DNA from: an uncultured Oscillospiraceae bacterium
Lineage (GTDB): Bacteria > Bacillota > Clostridia > Oscillospirales > Oscillospiraceae
Direction of reading: 5' to 3'
Assembly: GCA_934589145.1 (NCBI GenBank)
Contig: CAKTNW010000013.1
Span: 1-50,585 of the forward strand
DNA: 50,585 bases
The position numbers and the translations under genes were made by a program. How positions within the stretch are numbered: the stretch's first letter is position 1; each line of letters begins with the position of its first letter. Positions 24,934-33,357 of this stretch are shown here, piece after piece. The notes under the pieces are model-generated. The model had not been told where the DNA came from and did not search any database. It worked only from the letters and a program-made list of their open reading frames with translations.

Positions 24934-25284
24934 ATGAAAGAATTACGCTACAATTTATCCTGCCGCCTGTTCACCGATGCCAAGTGCTTCGGCCCCGGCG
25001 TTGCCCAACTGCTGCACCGTGTGGAGCGGCTTCATTCCCTGCGCGCCGCCGCGCTGGAGATGGAGATGGCCTATTCCAAGGCGTGGACCGTCATCAAGAA
25101 CGCGGAAAACGCCCTGGGCTTCAAGCTGCTGGACTCCACCGCCGGCGGAAAGCACGGCGGCGGCGCCACCCTGACACCGGAGGGCAAGGCCCTGCTGACG
25201 GCCTATGACCAGTTCTGTCAGGAGCTGCGCGACTGCGGCGACAGGCTGTTCGCTGAAAAATTCACCCCGTTTATGGACAAATGA
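24934..25284 (+). CDS. ModE-like winged-helix regulator (DNA-binding domain only)
   Basis: The 116-aa protein matches the N-terminal DNA-binding domain of ModE-type regulators: LLHRVERLHSLRAAALEMEM, YSKAWTVIKNAENALGFKLL, and GGKHGGGATLTPEGKALL. It lacks the C-terminal molybdate-binding domains, so it may sense through another route. Start at 24934 because family similarity begins there and an upstream ATG would cross the divergent yqeB promoter. The mRNA appears leaderless. Its position opposite yqeB suggests control of molybdenum or selenium enzyme genes. Confidence 0.82.
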   Translation: MKELRYNLSCRLFTDAKCFGPGVAQLLHRVERLHSLRAAALEMEMAYSKAWTVIKNAENALGFKLLDSTAGGKHGGGATLTPEGKALLTAYDQFCQELRDCGDRLFAEKFTPFMDK

Positions 25285-25290
25285 CCCCAT

Positions 25291-25327
25291 AAAAAGATGG
25301 CCTGCTTTTTAAGCAGGCCATCTTTTT
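25291..25327. terminator. Bidirectional terminator
   Basis: A 17-bp perfect stem (25291-25307 with 25311-25327) has A and T runs on both sides and lies between converging genes. Confidence 0.85.
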
Positions 25328-25976
25328 ATCTTGTCTTGAGCCACTCCATCACCTGAAGCAGTGAGTCGAACACCCCCGTGGCCATTCGCAGCGTCTCATC
25401 GCCGGGCCGGGCCACATCCGGCACGCAGGCCACCGGGATCCCCGCCGCCACAGCGGCACGCACACCGGCGTCGCTGTCCTCCAGCACCAGCGAATCCGCC
25501 GCCGCGGCACCGGTCTTTTCGAGGGCCTTCAGGAAGATATCCGGCGCGGGCTTGCCGCTTTTCACCTCCGGGCCGAAGGTAAAAAAGTCAAAATACCCGG
25601 TGACGCCGTTCTGATCCAGGATCGTTTTCGCTCTGGATTCGATGCTGGAGCTTGCCAGCGAGATCAGGCAGCCCTGCTCCTTCAGCCAGGCCAGCAGCTC
25701 CCGCGCGCCGGTTTTCAGCGGGATGCCCCGGCGGACGTATTCCGCTTCCCATTCCTCGTATCGGCGGATGCCCTCCTCCACCGTGATGGGCAGGGCGTAC
25801 TCCTGAATGAAGTCCGTCATATTCCGCAGGATCGTCCGGCCGCTGTACTTCTCGGCATAGTGGGCCAGGGTAAAATCGTGGCCGTAATACCGCAGGATAT
25901 CCCGGTCAACGTGATAGGCGACGGTTTCGCTGTCGATCAACAGGCCGTCCAGATCAAAAATCGCAGAACGCAGCAT
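25326..25976 (-). CDS. HAD-family hydrolase, beta-phosphoglucomutase-like
   Basis: The 216-aa protein has nucleophile Asp8 in IFDLDGLLIDSE, a helical cap (about 18-90), motif II SLASSS, motif III Lys in VKSGKPAPD, and acidic motif IV LEDSDAGVRAA. This is the subclass I sugar-phosphate phosphatase or phosphomutase type. Substrate not predictable. It lies directly after the FeoB-associated gene on the same strand, with a 2-bp gap, and may be co-transcribed with feoAB. Confidence 0.9.
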   Translation of the reverse strand: MLRSAIFDLDGLLIDSETVAYHVDRDILRYYGHDFTLAHYAEKYSGRTILRNMTDFIQEYALPITVEEGIRRYEEWEAEYVRRGIPLKTGARELLAWLKEQGCLISLASSSIESRAKTILDQNGVTGYFDFFTFGPEVKSGKPAPDIFLKALEKTGAAAADSLVLEDSDAGVRAAVAAGIPVACVPDVARPGDETLRMATGVFDSLLQVMEWLKTR

Positions 25977-25978
25977 GG

Positions 25979-26125
25979 TTACCTCTTCCTTTTACAGCAT
26001 GTATCACAGCTACCGCCGCAGCCGCCGCGGCAGCAATCGGACTTTCCCTGCTTCCGGTAGACCCGGATCGCGGCTGTCACAGCGGCGGCCAGCGCCAGCA
26101 GCACCAGTATCGTGGCCAGATTCAT
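25979..26125 (-). CDS. FeoB-associated Cys-rich membrane protein
   Basis: The 48-aa protein has one N-terminal membrane helix (about 3-22) and a Cys-rich tail with CCRGGCGGSCDTCC followed by KRKR. Small proteins of this kind follow feoB in many Firmicutes and probably assist ferrous iron handling. Start at 26125, overlapping the feoB stop as ATGA; a longer upstream reading lies inside feoB and is not coding. Confidence 0.85.
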   Translation of the reverse strand: MNLATILVLLALAAAVTAAIRVYRKQGKSDCCRGGCGGSCDTCCKRKR

Positions 26126-28494
26126 CAGGCCACCCCCGCCAACAGCAGCACCGTCCGCGTCAGGCAGGCGCAGACCCACGCGATGCCGCACTGCATCGCC
26201 ACCATACCCAGTGCCCATCTGCCGCCCAGCTCACGGCGCACCGAGGCGATGGCCGCCACGCAGGGCGTATACAGCAGGCAGAACACCAGCAGCGGCACGG
26301 CAGTCCCCACCGTCAGCAGCGAGGTGATGCCGTCCCCCACCAGCACCATCAAGGTGGAGACCACGCTCTCCTTGGCAATGAAGCCGGTGATCAGCGCCGT
26401 GGAGATGCGCCAGTCGCCAAAGCCCAGGGGCTTGAAGATGGGCGCGATATAGCTGGCCACCAGCGCCAGGATGCTGTTCTGGGAATCCTGGACGATCTGA
26501 AGCCGCAGGTCGAAGGTCTGTAAAAACCAGATGACGATGGTGGCCAGGAAGATCACCGTAAAGGCCCGCTGCAGGAAGTCCTTGGCCTTATCCCACAGCA
26601 GCTGCCCCACGTTCTTCAAGCCCGGCATACGGTAATTGGGCAGCTCCATGACGAAGGGCACCGCCTCGCCCCGGAACAGGGTGCTTTTGAAGATCAGCGC
26701 CACCAGGATCCCGATGACGATGCCCAGGAAATAGAGCCCCACCATCACAAGGCCGCCCCGTCCGGGGAAAAAGGCGGCGGTAAAGAAGCCGTAGATGGGC
26801 AGCTTGGCCGAGCAGCTCATAAAGGGCGTCAGCAGAACGGTCATCTTCCGGTCACGCTCCGACGGCAGGGTACGGCTGGCCATGACGCCGGGCACCGTGC
26901 AGCCAAAGCCGATCAGCATGGGCACGATGCTGCGGCCGGACAGGCCGATCTTCCGCAGCAGCTTGTCCATAACGAAGGCCATGCGGGCCATGTAGCCGGT
27001 GTCCTCCAGAAGGGACAGAAAGAAGAACAGCGTCACGATGATGGGCAGGAAGCTCAGCACGCTGCCCACGCCGGTAAACACGCCGTCCACCACCAGCGAG
27101 CGCACCGCGTCATTCACCTCCCAGGAGATCAGGGCGCTGTTCACCAGCTCCGTCAGCCGCGCGATGCCCTCCTCCAGCAGTTCCTGCAGCCATGCGCCGA
27201 TGACGTTGAAGGTCAGGAAAAACACCAGCCCCATAATGCCGATAAAGGCCGGGATGGCGGTATATTTTCCCGTCAGAAAGCGGTCGATCTTCTGGCTGCG
27301 GAGATGCTCGCGGCTCTCGTGGGGCTTCACCACCGTGGCGTCCACCAGCTCCTGGATGAAGGCAAACCGCATGTCCGCGATGGCGGCAGAGCGGTCAAGT
27401 CCCCGCTCCGTCTCCATCTGCAGGATGATATGCTCCAGCATCTCACGCTCGTTCTGATCCAGCGCCAACGCCTCCAGCACACGGTGGTCGCCCTCCACCA
27501 GCTTGGTGGCGGCGAAGCGGACGGGGATGCCCGCCGCCTCGGCATGGTCGGCGATCAGGTGCATGATGGCGTGCAGGCACCGGTGCACCGCGCCGCCGTG
27601 GTCGTTCATGCCGCAGAAGTCGGTGCGGCCCGGCTTCTCCTGATATTTGGCCACATGCACCGCGTGGCGCACCAGCTCGTCCACGCCCTCGTTCCTGGCG
27701 GCGGAGATGGGCACCACCGGAATGCCCAGCATGGCCTCCATCTCGTTGATGCGGATAGAGCCGCCGTTGCCCCGCACCTCGTCCATCATGTTCAGCGCCA
27801 GCACCATAGGCACATCCAGCTCCAGAAGCTGCATGGTCAGATAGAGATTCCGCTCGATATTGGTGGCGTCCACGATGTTGATGATGCCGGTGGGTTTTTC
27901 GTTGATGATGAATTGCCGGGTGACGATCTCCTCGCTGGTATAGGGGGACATAGAATAGATGCCCGGCAGGTCGGTGATCTCGGTGTTTGGGTATTCCCGG
28001 ATGGCGCCGCTCTTGCGATCCACCGTCACGCCGGGGAAGTTGCCCACATGCTGGTTGGCGCCGGTCAGTTGATTGAACAGCGTGGTCTTGCCGCAGTTCT
28101 GGTTGCCCGCTAAGGCGAAGGTCAGCGTGGTCTCCTCCGGCAGAGGGTGCTCCCCCGCCTTGATGTGGAACCGTCCCCCCTCGCCCAGGCCGGGATGCTC
28201 ACAGTCCGGGCAGCTCTCCGCCGCCGGAGCGGCCGCCTGACGGATGGCCCTGACCGGCGTGATGTCGATCTTCGCGGCGTCCGCCAGCCGCAGCGTCAGC
28301 TCATAGCCGTGGATCCGCAGCTCCATGGGGTCGCCCATGGGCGCGAATTTCACCAGTGTCACCTCCGCGCCGGGGATCAGGCCCATGTCCAGAAAATGCT
28401 GGCGCAGGGCGCCCTCTCCGCCCACCGCCGTAATCCGGGCAGACTGGCCGGTCTCCAACTGCGCCAGCGTATGTATGTTCTCTTGTACTCCCAT
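26125..28494 (-). CDS. feoB: FeoA-FeoB fusion, ferrous iron transporter
   Basis: The 789-aa protein fuses a FeoA SH3-like domain (about 5-80) to FeoB. The G domain begins with GNQNCGKTT (130-138) and continues with DLPGIYSMSPYTSEE and ALNMMDEV. The membrane pore has the conserved gate-like segments IGFGCTVPGVMASRTL and LTPFMSCSAKLPIYG. It imports Fe2+ across the inner membrane. A short linker with CPDC (95-98) joins FeoA to the G domain. Start at 28494, after AAAGGA. An iron-responsive operator is suggested at the promoter. Confidence 0.95.
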   Translation of the reverse strand: MGVQENIHTLAQLETGQSARITAVGGEGALRQHFLDMGLIPGAEVTLVKFAPMGDPMELRIHGYELTLRLADAAKIDITPVRAIRQAAAPAAESCPDCEHPGLGEGGRFHIKAGEHPLPEETTLTFALAGNQNCGKTTLFNQLTGANQHVGNFPGVTVDRKSGAIREYPNTEITDLPGIYSMSPYTSEEIVTRQFIINEKPTGIINIVDATNIERNLYLTMQLLELDVPMVLALNMMDEVRGNGGSIRINEMEAMLGIPVVPISAARNEGVDELVRHAVHVAKYQEKPGRTDFCGMNDHGGAVHRCLHAIMHLIADHAEAAGIPVRFAATKLVEGDHRVLEALALDQNEREMLEHIILQMETERGLDRSAAIADMRFAFIQELVDATVVKPHESREHLRSQKIDRFLTGKYTAIPAFIGIMGLVFFLTFNVIGAWLQELLEEGIARLTELVNSALISWEVNDAVRSLVVDGVFTGVGSVLSFLPIIVTLFFFLSLLEDTGYMARMAFVMDKLLRKIGLSGRSIVPMLIGFGCTVPGVMASRTLPSERDRKMTVLLTPFMSCSAKLPIYGFFTAAFFPGRGGLVMVGLYFLGIVIGILVALIFKSTLFRGEAVPFVMELPNYRMPGLKNVGQLLWDKAKDFLQRAFTVIFLATIVIWFLQTFDLRLQIVQDSQNSILALVASYIAPIFKPLGFGDWRISTALITGFIAKESVVSTLMVLVGDGITSLLTVGTAVPLLVFCLLYTPCVAAIASVRRELGGRWALGMVAMQCGIAWVCACLTRTVLLLAGVA

Positions 28495-28540
28495 GCATGA
28501 ATATCCTTTCTTTGCGCTTTCCCTGTGCTTGTCCATTGTC

Positions 28541-28576
28541 ACCCTAAAGTTTAGCGTAATCCCGCCGTGCCGTCAA
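28541..28576 (-). promoter_or_regulatory. feo promoter with overlapping palindrome
   Basis: On the minus strand, TTGACG (28571-28576) and TAAACT (28548-28553) have a 17-bp spacer. A palindrome centred on CTAAAGTTTAG (28541-28557, one mismatch pair) covers the -10. Its TTA/CTAAA character recalls DtxR/IdeR boxes, so iron-dependent repression is a plausible reading. Confidence 0.5.
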
Positions 28577-28598
28577 GCCGCGGCAGGGGAAAAGGCGC

Positions 28599-28626
28599 AA
28601 AAAAGAGGAGGCCGACGGCCTCCTCT
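28599..28626 (-). terminator. Terminator after MATE exporter gene
   Basis: A 10-bp stem (28604-28613 with 28617-28626) is followed on the minus strand by TTTTTTG, just after the MATE stop. Confidence 0.85.
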
Positions 28627-28631
28627 GATCC

Positions 28632-30137
28632 TTATGATTCACGCGCCTCGTGACGGATGCGGTGGCGGTGCATGTAGCGGTAGTCCATCTTCATAATGTT
28701 GCGGACAAAGGGCACCATCAGCACGGAGTCAGAGGCGATCCAGGCGCAGGGATCGGCGGCGCACAGGGCATAGAAGGCCAGCGGGCCTGCCTGGGCGCTG
28801 ACGGCGCCTCCGGCGAACAGGGGCGGCAGCAGCAGGCTCACCACGATGCGGGCCACCAGCTCCGCCGCGCCGGCACCCAGGACAAACGAGGATTTCCCAA
28901 TGCCCTGCACACAGTTGCGAATGGAGAAGATGAAGCCCAGGAAGGGGAACATGGCAAAGTCCACATACAGGAAGGTATTGCCGTAGCGGATGGTCTCCTC
29001 CGTTACCTTGTCGGCGCTGAGGAACACATGGAGATAAAAGCCGCCGCGGGTCAGCAGCAGCCCGATGCCCACGGCAGCGGCCACCAGGACTGCCATCATC
29101 ACCAGGGCCTGAAGGGTTCCCTTTTTGATGCGATCCGGCTTGCCCGCGCCCAGGTTCTGGGCGGTGAAGCTGGTCATGGCCGCGCCCAGGCCGTTCATGG
29201 GGGTGGCCACCAGGTTGGACAGCTTGTTGGCCGCGCCGAAGCCATTCTGGGCCGCGCTGGAGACCATCACGCCCTCCAGCATGTCGAACTGCACCACCAC
29301 GCTCTGCATCACGATGATGCCCACCGCCAGCACGGAGAACTGCAGGCCCAGAGGGATGCCCTGTGTCACATGGCGGCGGATATCCCACCAGGTGATGCGC
29401 CGCCAGTCGCTCCGCAGGGGCCGGATGTCGGGATAGTGGGCAAAGGCGTAGATAAAGCAGCCCACGGTGCTGATCAACTGGGCCGACACGGTGGCGATGG
29501 CCGCCCCCGCCACGCCCCAGCGGAACACGATGATGAACAGCAGATCCAGACCCACGTTCAGCACCGTGGAGAACAGAAGGAACAGCAGCGGCGTCACGGA
29601 ATCGCCCAGGCTGCGCAGGAACGAGCAGATGAAGTTATAGAAGAGCTGCGCGCCGATCCCGGCGAAGATCACGGCGCAGTAGGTATAGGCCGCGTGATAC
29701 ACCTCCGGGTTGTCCGGTGTGATGTTCAGCCAGGCCAGCATGGGGTTCAGCAGCACCAGCGCCAGCGCCGTCAGCAGCACCGTCAGCGCGGCGGACAGCA
29801 CGATCTGGGTCACCAGTGAGCGGCGGACGCCCTCCCGGTCGTGGCAGCCCACGCTGCAGGAGGTGATGACGCAGAAGCCCGCGCTGACGCCGAAGGCGAA
29901 CTGCAAAAAGATGAACACCAGCGACGTGGTATCGTTGACGCCCGCCACCTCCTGGGCAGTCAGTGTCTGGCCCACGATGGCCGCGTCGCTGATGGAATAC
30001 ACCTGCTGCAAAAGATAGGACAATATGATGGGCAGGGAGAATACCAGGATGGTTCTCCAGCATGTGCCCTGTGTCAGGTCAACCGGATGAAAGAGCGACG
30101 AAATATGCCGTTTTGCGTTTGCTTGTGCCATGATCAT
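28632..30137 (-). CDS. MATE-family efflux transporter
   Basis: The 501-aa, twelve-helix protein matches the MATE family, which exports cationic compounds with Na+ or H+. The opening ILVFSLPIILSYLLQQVYSI is followed by helix pairs and two internally similar halves (the second begins near GIPLGLQFSV). Start chosen at ATG 30137; GTG at 30143 and ATG at 30131 are alternatives. Substrate unknown. Monocistronic by its own terminator. Confidence 0.92.
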   Translation of the reverse strand: MIMAQANAKRHISSLFHPVDLTQGTCWRTILVFSLPIILSYLLQQVYSISDAAIVGQTLTAQEVAGVNDTTSLVFIFLQFAFGVSAGFCVITSCSVGCHDREGVRRSLVTQIVLSAALTVLLTALALVLLNPMLAWLNITPDNPEVYHAAYTYCAVIFAGIGAQLFYNFICSFLRSLGDSVTPLLFLLFSTVLNVGLDLLFIIVFRWGVAGAAIATVSAQLISTVGCFIYAFAHYPDIRPLRSDWRRITWWDIRRHVTQGIPLGLQFSVLAVGIIVMQSVVVQFDMLEGVMVSSAAQNGFGAANKLSNLVATPMNGLGAAMTSFTAQNLGAGKPDRIKKGTLQALVMMAVLVAAAVGIGLLLTRGGFYLHVFLSADKVTEETIRYGNTFLYVDFAMFPFLGFIFSIRNCVQGIGKSSFVLGAGAAELVARIVVSLLLPPLFAGGAVSAQAGPLAFYALCAADPCAWIASDSVLMVPFVRNIMKMDYRYMHRHRIRHEARES

Positions 30138-30254
30138 ACTCACCTTACTTCTGCCATTTCATTTTTGCTGTGAGATTATAAGCTTACCGCATCGGAAAGT
30201 CAAGTGGTCTTTCTGTGAAAAAAGCACAAATATAATCGTTTCTATTTGGCATTT

Positions 30255-30291
30255 TCAACAAAGAGAGCCGCAGCATTTCGCTGCGGCTCTC
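30255..30291 (-). terminator. Terminator after scfA-scfB-decarboxylase operon
   Basis: A 12-bp stem (30263-30274 with 30280-30291) is followed on the minus strand by TTTGTTG. It lies 18 bp past the decarboxylase stop. Confidence 0.7.
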
Positions 30292-30308
30292 CGTATACGA
30301 TTCTTATG

Positions 30309-31646
30309 CTATTCCTTTACCACCGCGCAGGCGGAGACGCCGTAATACCGCAGACAGTCCAGCACCTGCCGGTCGATCCGTTCGCCGCAGACGGCCAGCG
30401 GGATGGCGGGCGGGCAGCTGATGGCGGCCGCGGCGGAAACGCGGCCCAGGCATTGCGCGATCGGCAGCGTCTCGCTCTCCGCCAGAATGGCCTGCCGGGG
30501 CGTCAGCACCGGCTGAGGATGCGGCACAGGGGGCGGCACGGCGGCGACAGGCGCTTTTCGCGGCAGGCCCAGCAGCACCGCCTCCAGCCGGTGCAGGTCG
30601 TCGGCGCTGTTATAGGGCGTCAGCATCAGCACCACATGATCCGGATCGTAGAATTCCGGGTACAGCCCATGCTGCTCCAGTATCCCGGCCAACTCCGTTC
30701 CGGTATAGCCGAAGGATTTGGGACAGAGGGTCAGTTTCAGGGGTTCCTCCCCTATCAGGCGGTATCCGTGGGTACATAAGCGGTCTTTTAGGGTGCTGAT
30801 CTGGTACATAAACGCCGGTAATGTACCCTTAAAATCCGCCATCCGGTCGTTGGCGGCGTCCAGCGACTGCAAAATGAGGTAGGACGGACTGCTGGAGCCA
30901 AACAGGGACATGGACGCTTTGGCCTGGCGGGTCAGCAGCGCCGGTGCGGTATAGGCGATGTGCAGATACGCGCCGCCGGTGATGACGCCCAGCGTCTTGT
31001 GGGCGGAGTCGCAGCACATGTCCGCGCCCAGATCCATGGGGTGGCGGGACTGGGGCAGGAATTTCAGATACGCGCCGTGGGCGTTGTCCACCAGCAGCAG
31101 CACGCCCAGGTCATGGCACGCCGCCGCGATGCCCCGGAGATCCAGCATATTCCCCAGGTAATCCGGGCTGGTCACATAGACCGCCGTGGGCCTCCGGGCG
31201 CTTCCCTCCAGCGTCCGGCGCACCTGCTCCGGCGTGATGAGACAGCTGACATAGCCGCTGTCCGTCTCCGGATAGCGCCACCGGATGTCGATATCCAGCA
31301 GGGCGGCGGCGTTGACAAAGGCCTTATGGGCATTGCGGGCCGCCAGAATACAGGGCCTCTCCCCTTTTGACGCGGCGTACAGCGCCGTCAGGTGCAGCAT
31401 GGTCTGGATGCACAGGGTGGAGCCACCGGTGGAATACACCGTGTGCGCGCCGAACAGAGCGCTTGCCTGGGCCTCGCTCTCGGCAATGATGCCGTCGGCG
31501 GTGAACAGCTCGTCGGCGCCGTCGATCTCCGTAATATCCCAGGGCTCAAAGCCCAGAAGGGGCCTCCCCTTATGGCCCGGCATGTGGAGCCGGGCGGCAT
31601 CTCTGTCCCGGTAGCGGCGGACGAAGTCGCAGATGGGGGTGCTCAT
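30309..31646 (-). CDS. Orn/Lys/Arg decarboxylase-family PLP enzyme
   Basis: The 445-aa protein resembles the short, Bacillus-type amino acid decarboxylases. It begins with RLHMPGHKGR and has the cofactor pocket AVYVTSPDYLGNM, LLVDNAHGAYL and the PLP lysine in CDSAHKTLGVITGG. A small C-terminal domain follows. The start overlaps the scfB stop as ATGA, so expression is coupled to the SCIFF maturase. The true substrate is unknown; polyamine synthesis is the family norm, and a role with the peptide is only a possibility. Confidence 0.88.
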   Translation of the reverse strand: MSTPICDFVRRYRDRDAARLHMPGHKGRPLLGFEPWDITEIDGADELFTADGIIAESEAQASALFGAHTVYSTGGSTLCIQTMLHLTALYAASKGERPCILAARNAHKAFVNAAALLDIDIRWRYPETDSGYVSCLITPEQVRRTLEGSARRPTAVYVTSPDYLGNMLDLRGIAAACHDLGVLLLVDNAHGAYLKFLPQSRHPMDLGADMCCDSAHKTLGVITGGAYLHIAYTAPALLTRQAKASMSLFGSSSPSYLILQSLDAANDRMADFKGTLPAFMYQISTLKDRLCTHGYRLIGEEPLKLTLCPKSFGYTGTELAGILEQHGLYPEFYDPDHVVLMLTPYNSADDLHRLEAVLLGLPRKAPVAAVPPPVPHPQPVLTPRQAILAESETLPIAQCLGRVSAAAAISCPPAIPLAVCGERIDRQVLDCLRYYGVSACAVVKE

Positions 31647-33028
31647 TGAGCGCCGCCCAGCTCACGGGCCACGGCCACCATGATGGCGCACTCCATGCGC
31701 TTGCGGAACAGTCCGCAGCCCGCCTCATACACGCCGCGGACAGAGCCGGTGGCGTGATAGGCGTTGGCGGCGCAGCCGCCGGAGCAGTACAGCCGCGCCC
31801 AGCAGTCGCGGCACTCCTCGTGAGCGTAGACGTTGCAGGAGGCGAATTCGTCCTGGATGGCGTGGTTGTCCACCCCGTGCCAGATATCGCCCAGCCGGAA
31901 CTTCTCATCGCCCACGAACTGGTGGCAGGGGTACAGGTCGCCCCACGGGGTAACGGCCATGTACTCTGTACCGGAGCCGCAGCCGGAGATACGCTTATAG
32001 ATGCAGGGGCCGCCCTTCAGGTCGATCATGTAGTGGTAGAAGGTAAAGGGCTTGCCTTCCTTGTCCCGCTGCAGCATCAGCTCCGCCAGCTTCTCGTACT
32101 GCTCCATGACCACGGCCCGGTCCGCCTCGGTCAGGGCGGAGGGATCGTCGGCGGCGGCCACCACGGGCTCCATGCTCAGCTCGGAGAAGCCCAGATCCAG
32201 CATGGTCTTGATATCCTCCAGAAAGTCCGGGTTGGCGTGGGTGAAGGTGCCCCGCATGTAGTAGTTTTTGCCGTCCCGGGCGGCCACCAGCTTCTGGAAC
32301 TTGGGAACGATCTTCTCCCAGCTTCCGTTGCCGGCGTAGTCCACGCGATAGCGGTCGTGAACCTCCTTGCGGCCATCCAGGCTCAGCACCACGTTGCTCA
32401 TCTCCCGGTTGGCGAAGTCGATGACATCATCGTCGATCAGCACACCGTTGGTGGTCAGTGTAAAGCGGAAACGCTTGTTATGCTGCTTCTCAATGGAGCG
32501 GGCATAGGCCACCAGCTGCTTCACCACGTCGAAGTTCATCAGCGGCTCACCGCCGAAGAAGTCCACCTCCAGATTGTGGCGGGAGCCAGAGTTCTCGATC
32601 AGGAAGTCCAGCGCCCGCTTGCCCACCTCATAGCTCATCAGGGCGCGGTCACCATGGTACTTGCCCTGGCTGGCAAAGCAGTAGGAGCAGTTGAGGTTGC
32701 AGGTGTGGGCGATGTGCAGGCACAACGCCTTGATGACGCCGGAGGTACGGGCCTTCAGCTCACCCGCCATGGGCTGGAAGGTATCCGGGGCAAACAGCTT
32801 GCCCGCCGCCTTCAACTGTGCGATCTGGTCATAGCACTCGCCCACTTCCTCCGCCGTCACGCCCTCGGCGGTGCGGTATTTCTCGGTCAGCTCACGGATG
32901 ATGGTATCGCGGCTCTCGCTCTCGAACATGGCGATGATGTCATAGGCCAGCTCGTCCACCGCGTGGACAGAGCCGGAACAGACATCCAGCACGATGTTAT
33001 AGCCGCCCAGCTTATATTGATGGATCAT
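31643..33028 (-). CDS. scfB: SCIFF peptide radical SAM maturase
   Basis: The 461-aa radical SAM enzyme should form thioether (Cys-to-alpha-carbon) cross-links in the SCIFF precursor. The SAM cluster motif is CNLNCSYC (Cys110, 114, 117), preceded by a peptide-binding N-terminal region (1-95). FFGGEPLMNF and LTTNGVLID follow. The SPASM region holds further cysteines, including CGSGTEY, CRDCWARLYCSGGCAAN and EAGCGLF. The precursor gene lies 83 bp upstream, with a terminator-like hairpin between them. Confidence 0.95.
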   Translation of the reverse strand: MIHQYKLGGYNIVLDVCSGSVHAVDELAYDIIAMFESESRDTIIRELTEKYRTAEGVTAEEVGECYDQIAQLKAAGKLFAPDTFQPMAGELKARTSGVIKALCLHIAHTCNLNCSYCFASQGKYHGDRALMSYEVGKRALDFLIENSGSRHNLEVDFFGGEPLMNFDVVKQLVAYARSIEKQHNKRFRFTLTTNGVLIDDDVIDFANREMSNVVLSLDGRKEVHDRYRVDYAGNGSWEKIVPKFQKLVAARDGKNYYMRGTFTHANPDFLEDIKTMLDLGFSELSMEPVVAAADDPSALTEADRAVVMEQYEKLAELMLQRDKEGKPFTFYHYMIDLKGGPCIYKRISGCGSGTEYMAVTPWGDLYPCHQFVGDEKFRLGDIWHGVDNHAIQDEFASCNVYAHEECRDCWARLYCSGGCAANAYHATGSVRGVYEAGCGLFRKRMECAIMVAVARELGGAQ

Positions 33029-33063
33029 ATATCTTAATTCCCTTCACGGTAGTATGGGTCACG

Positions 33064-33092
33064 CTAAAAATGCCGCCCGAAAGGGGCGGCAT
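33064..33092 (-). terminator. Hairpin terminator between scfA and scfB
   Basis: On the minus strand a 9-bp stem (33070-33078 with 33084-33092) is followed by TTTTTAG. It lies between precursor and maturase, 36 bp before scfB. Leaky termination here would give more precursor than enzyme. Confidence 0.7.
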
Positions 33093-33111
33093 CATAGTTT
33101 CAAGTACCCGT

Positions 33112-33261
33112 TTACTTGGTCTCCTTGTTTTCGCAGGCCTGATTGGCAATACCGCAACTGGTCTTGCAGGCAGACTGGCAGGAAGTCTGGCACTCGCCGC
33201 AGCCGCCGTTCTTGGCGCTCTCGCAAAGGTCACGAGTCTCGATGGTATTGATGTGCTTCAT
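33112..33261 (-). CDS. scfA: SCIFF ribosomal peptide precursor
   Basis: The 49-aa peptide starts MKHINTIETRD and contains GGCGECQTSCQSACKTSCG, the core of the six-cysteines-in-forty-five-residues family found almost universally in Clostridia. Cysteines are at 13, 21, 24, 28, 32, 36 and 43: seven, one more than the family name implies. A GGGAGG site lies ten bases upstream. It is modified by ScfB; the biological function is not established. The extra Cys13 lies in the leader-like part. Confidence 0.95.
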   Translation of the reverse strand: MKHINTIETRDLCESAKNGGCGECQTSCQSACKTSCGIANQACENKETK

Positions 33262-33295
33262 GATGTAATGTCCTCCCAAGTGATTATCTTATAAA

Positions 33296-33324
33296 GTTAT
33301 ATCACACCGCTGTGCGCTTGTCAA
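33296..33324 (-). promoter_or_regulatory. scfA promoter
   Basis: On the minus strand, a perfect TTGACA (33319-33324) and TATAAC (33296-33301) have a 17-bp spacer, about 35 bp from the scfA start. A strong constitutive promoter is suggested. Confidence 0.8.
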
Positions 33325-33357
33325 TCAATGCGGCGGAATTTTCTTGTACCGCCGCCG

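Noticed and set aside
26125..26218. Longer start for the FeoB-associated protein
   Set aside because: The extra 31 codons lie inside feoB and are Gly/Arg-rich without similarity. The ATG overlapping the feoB stop fits the family.
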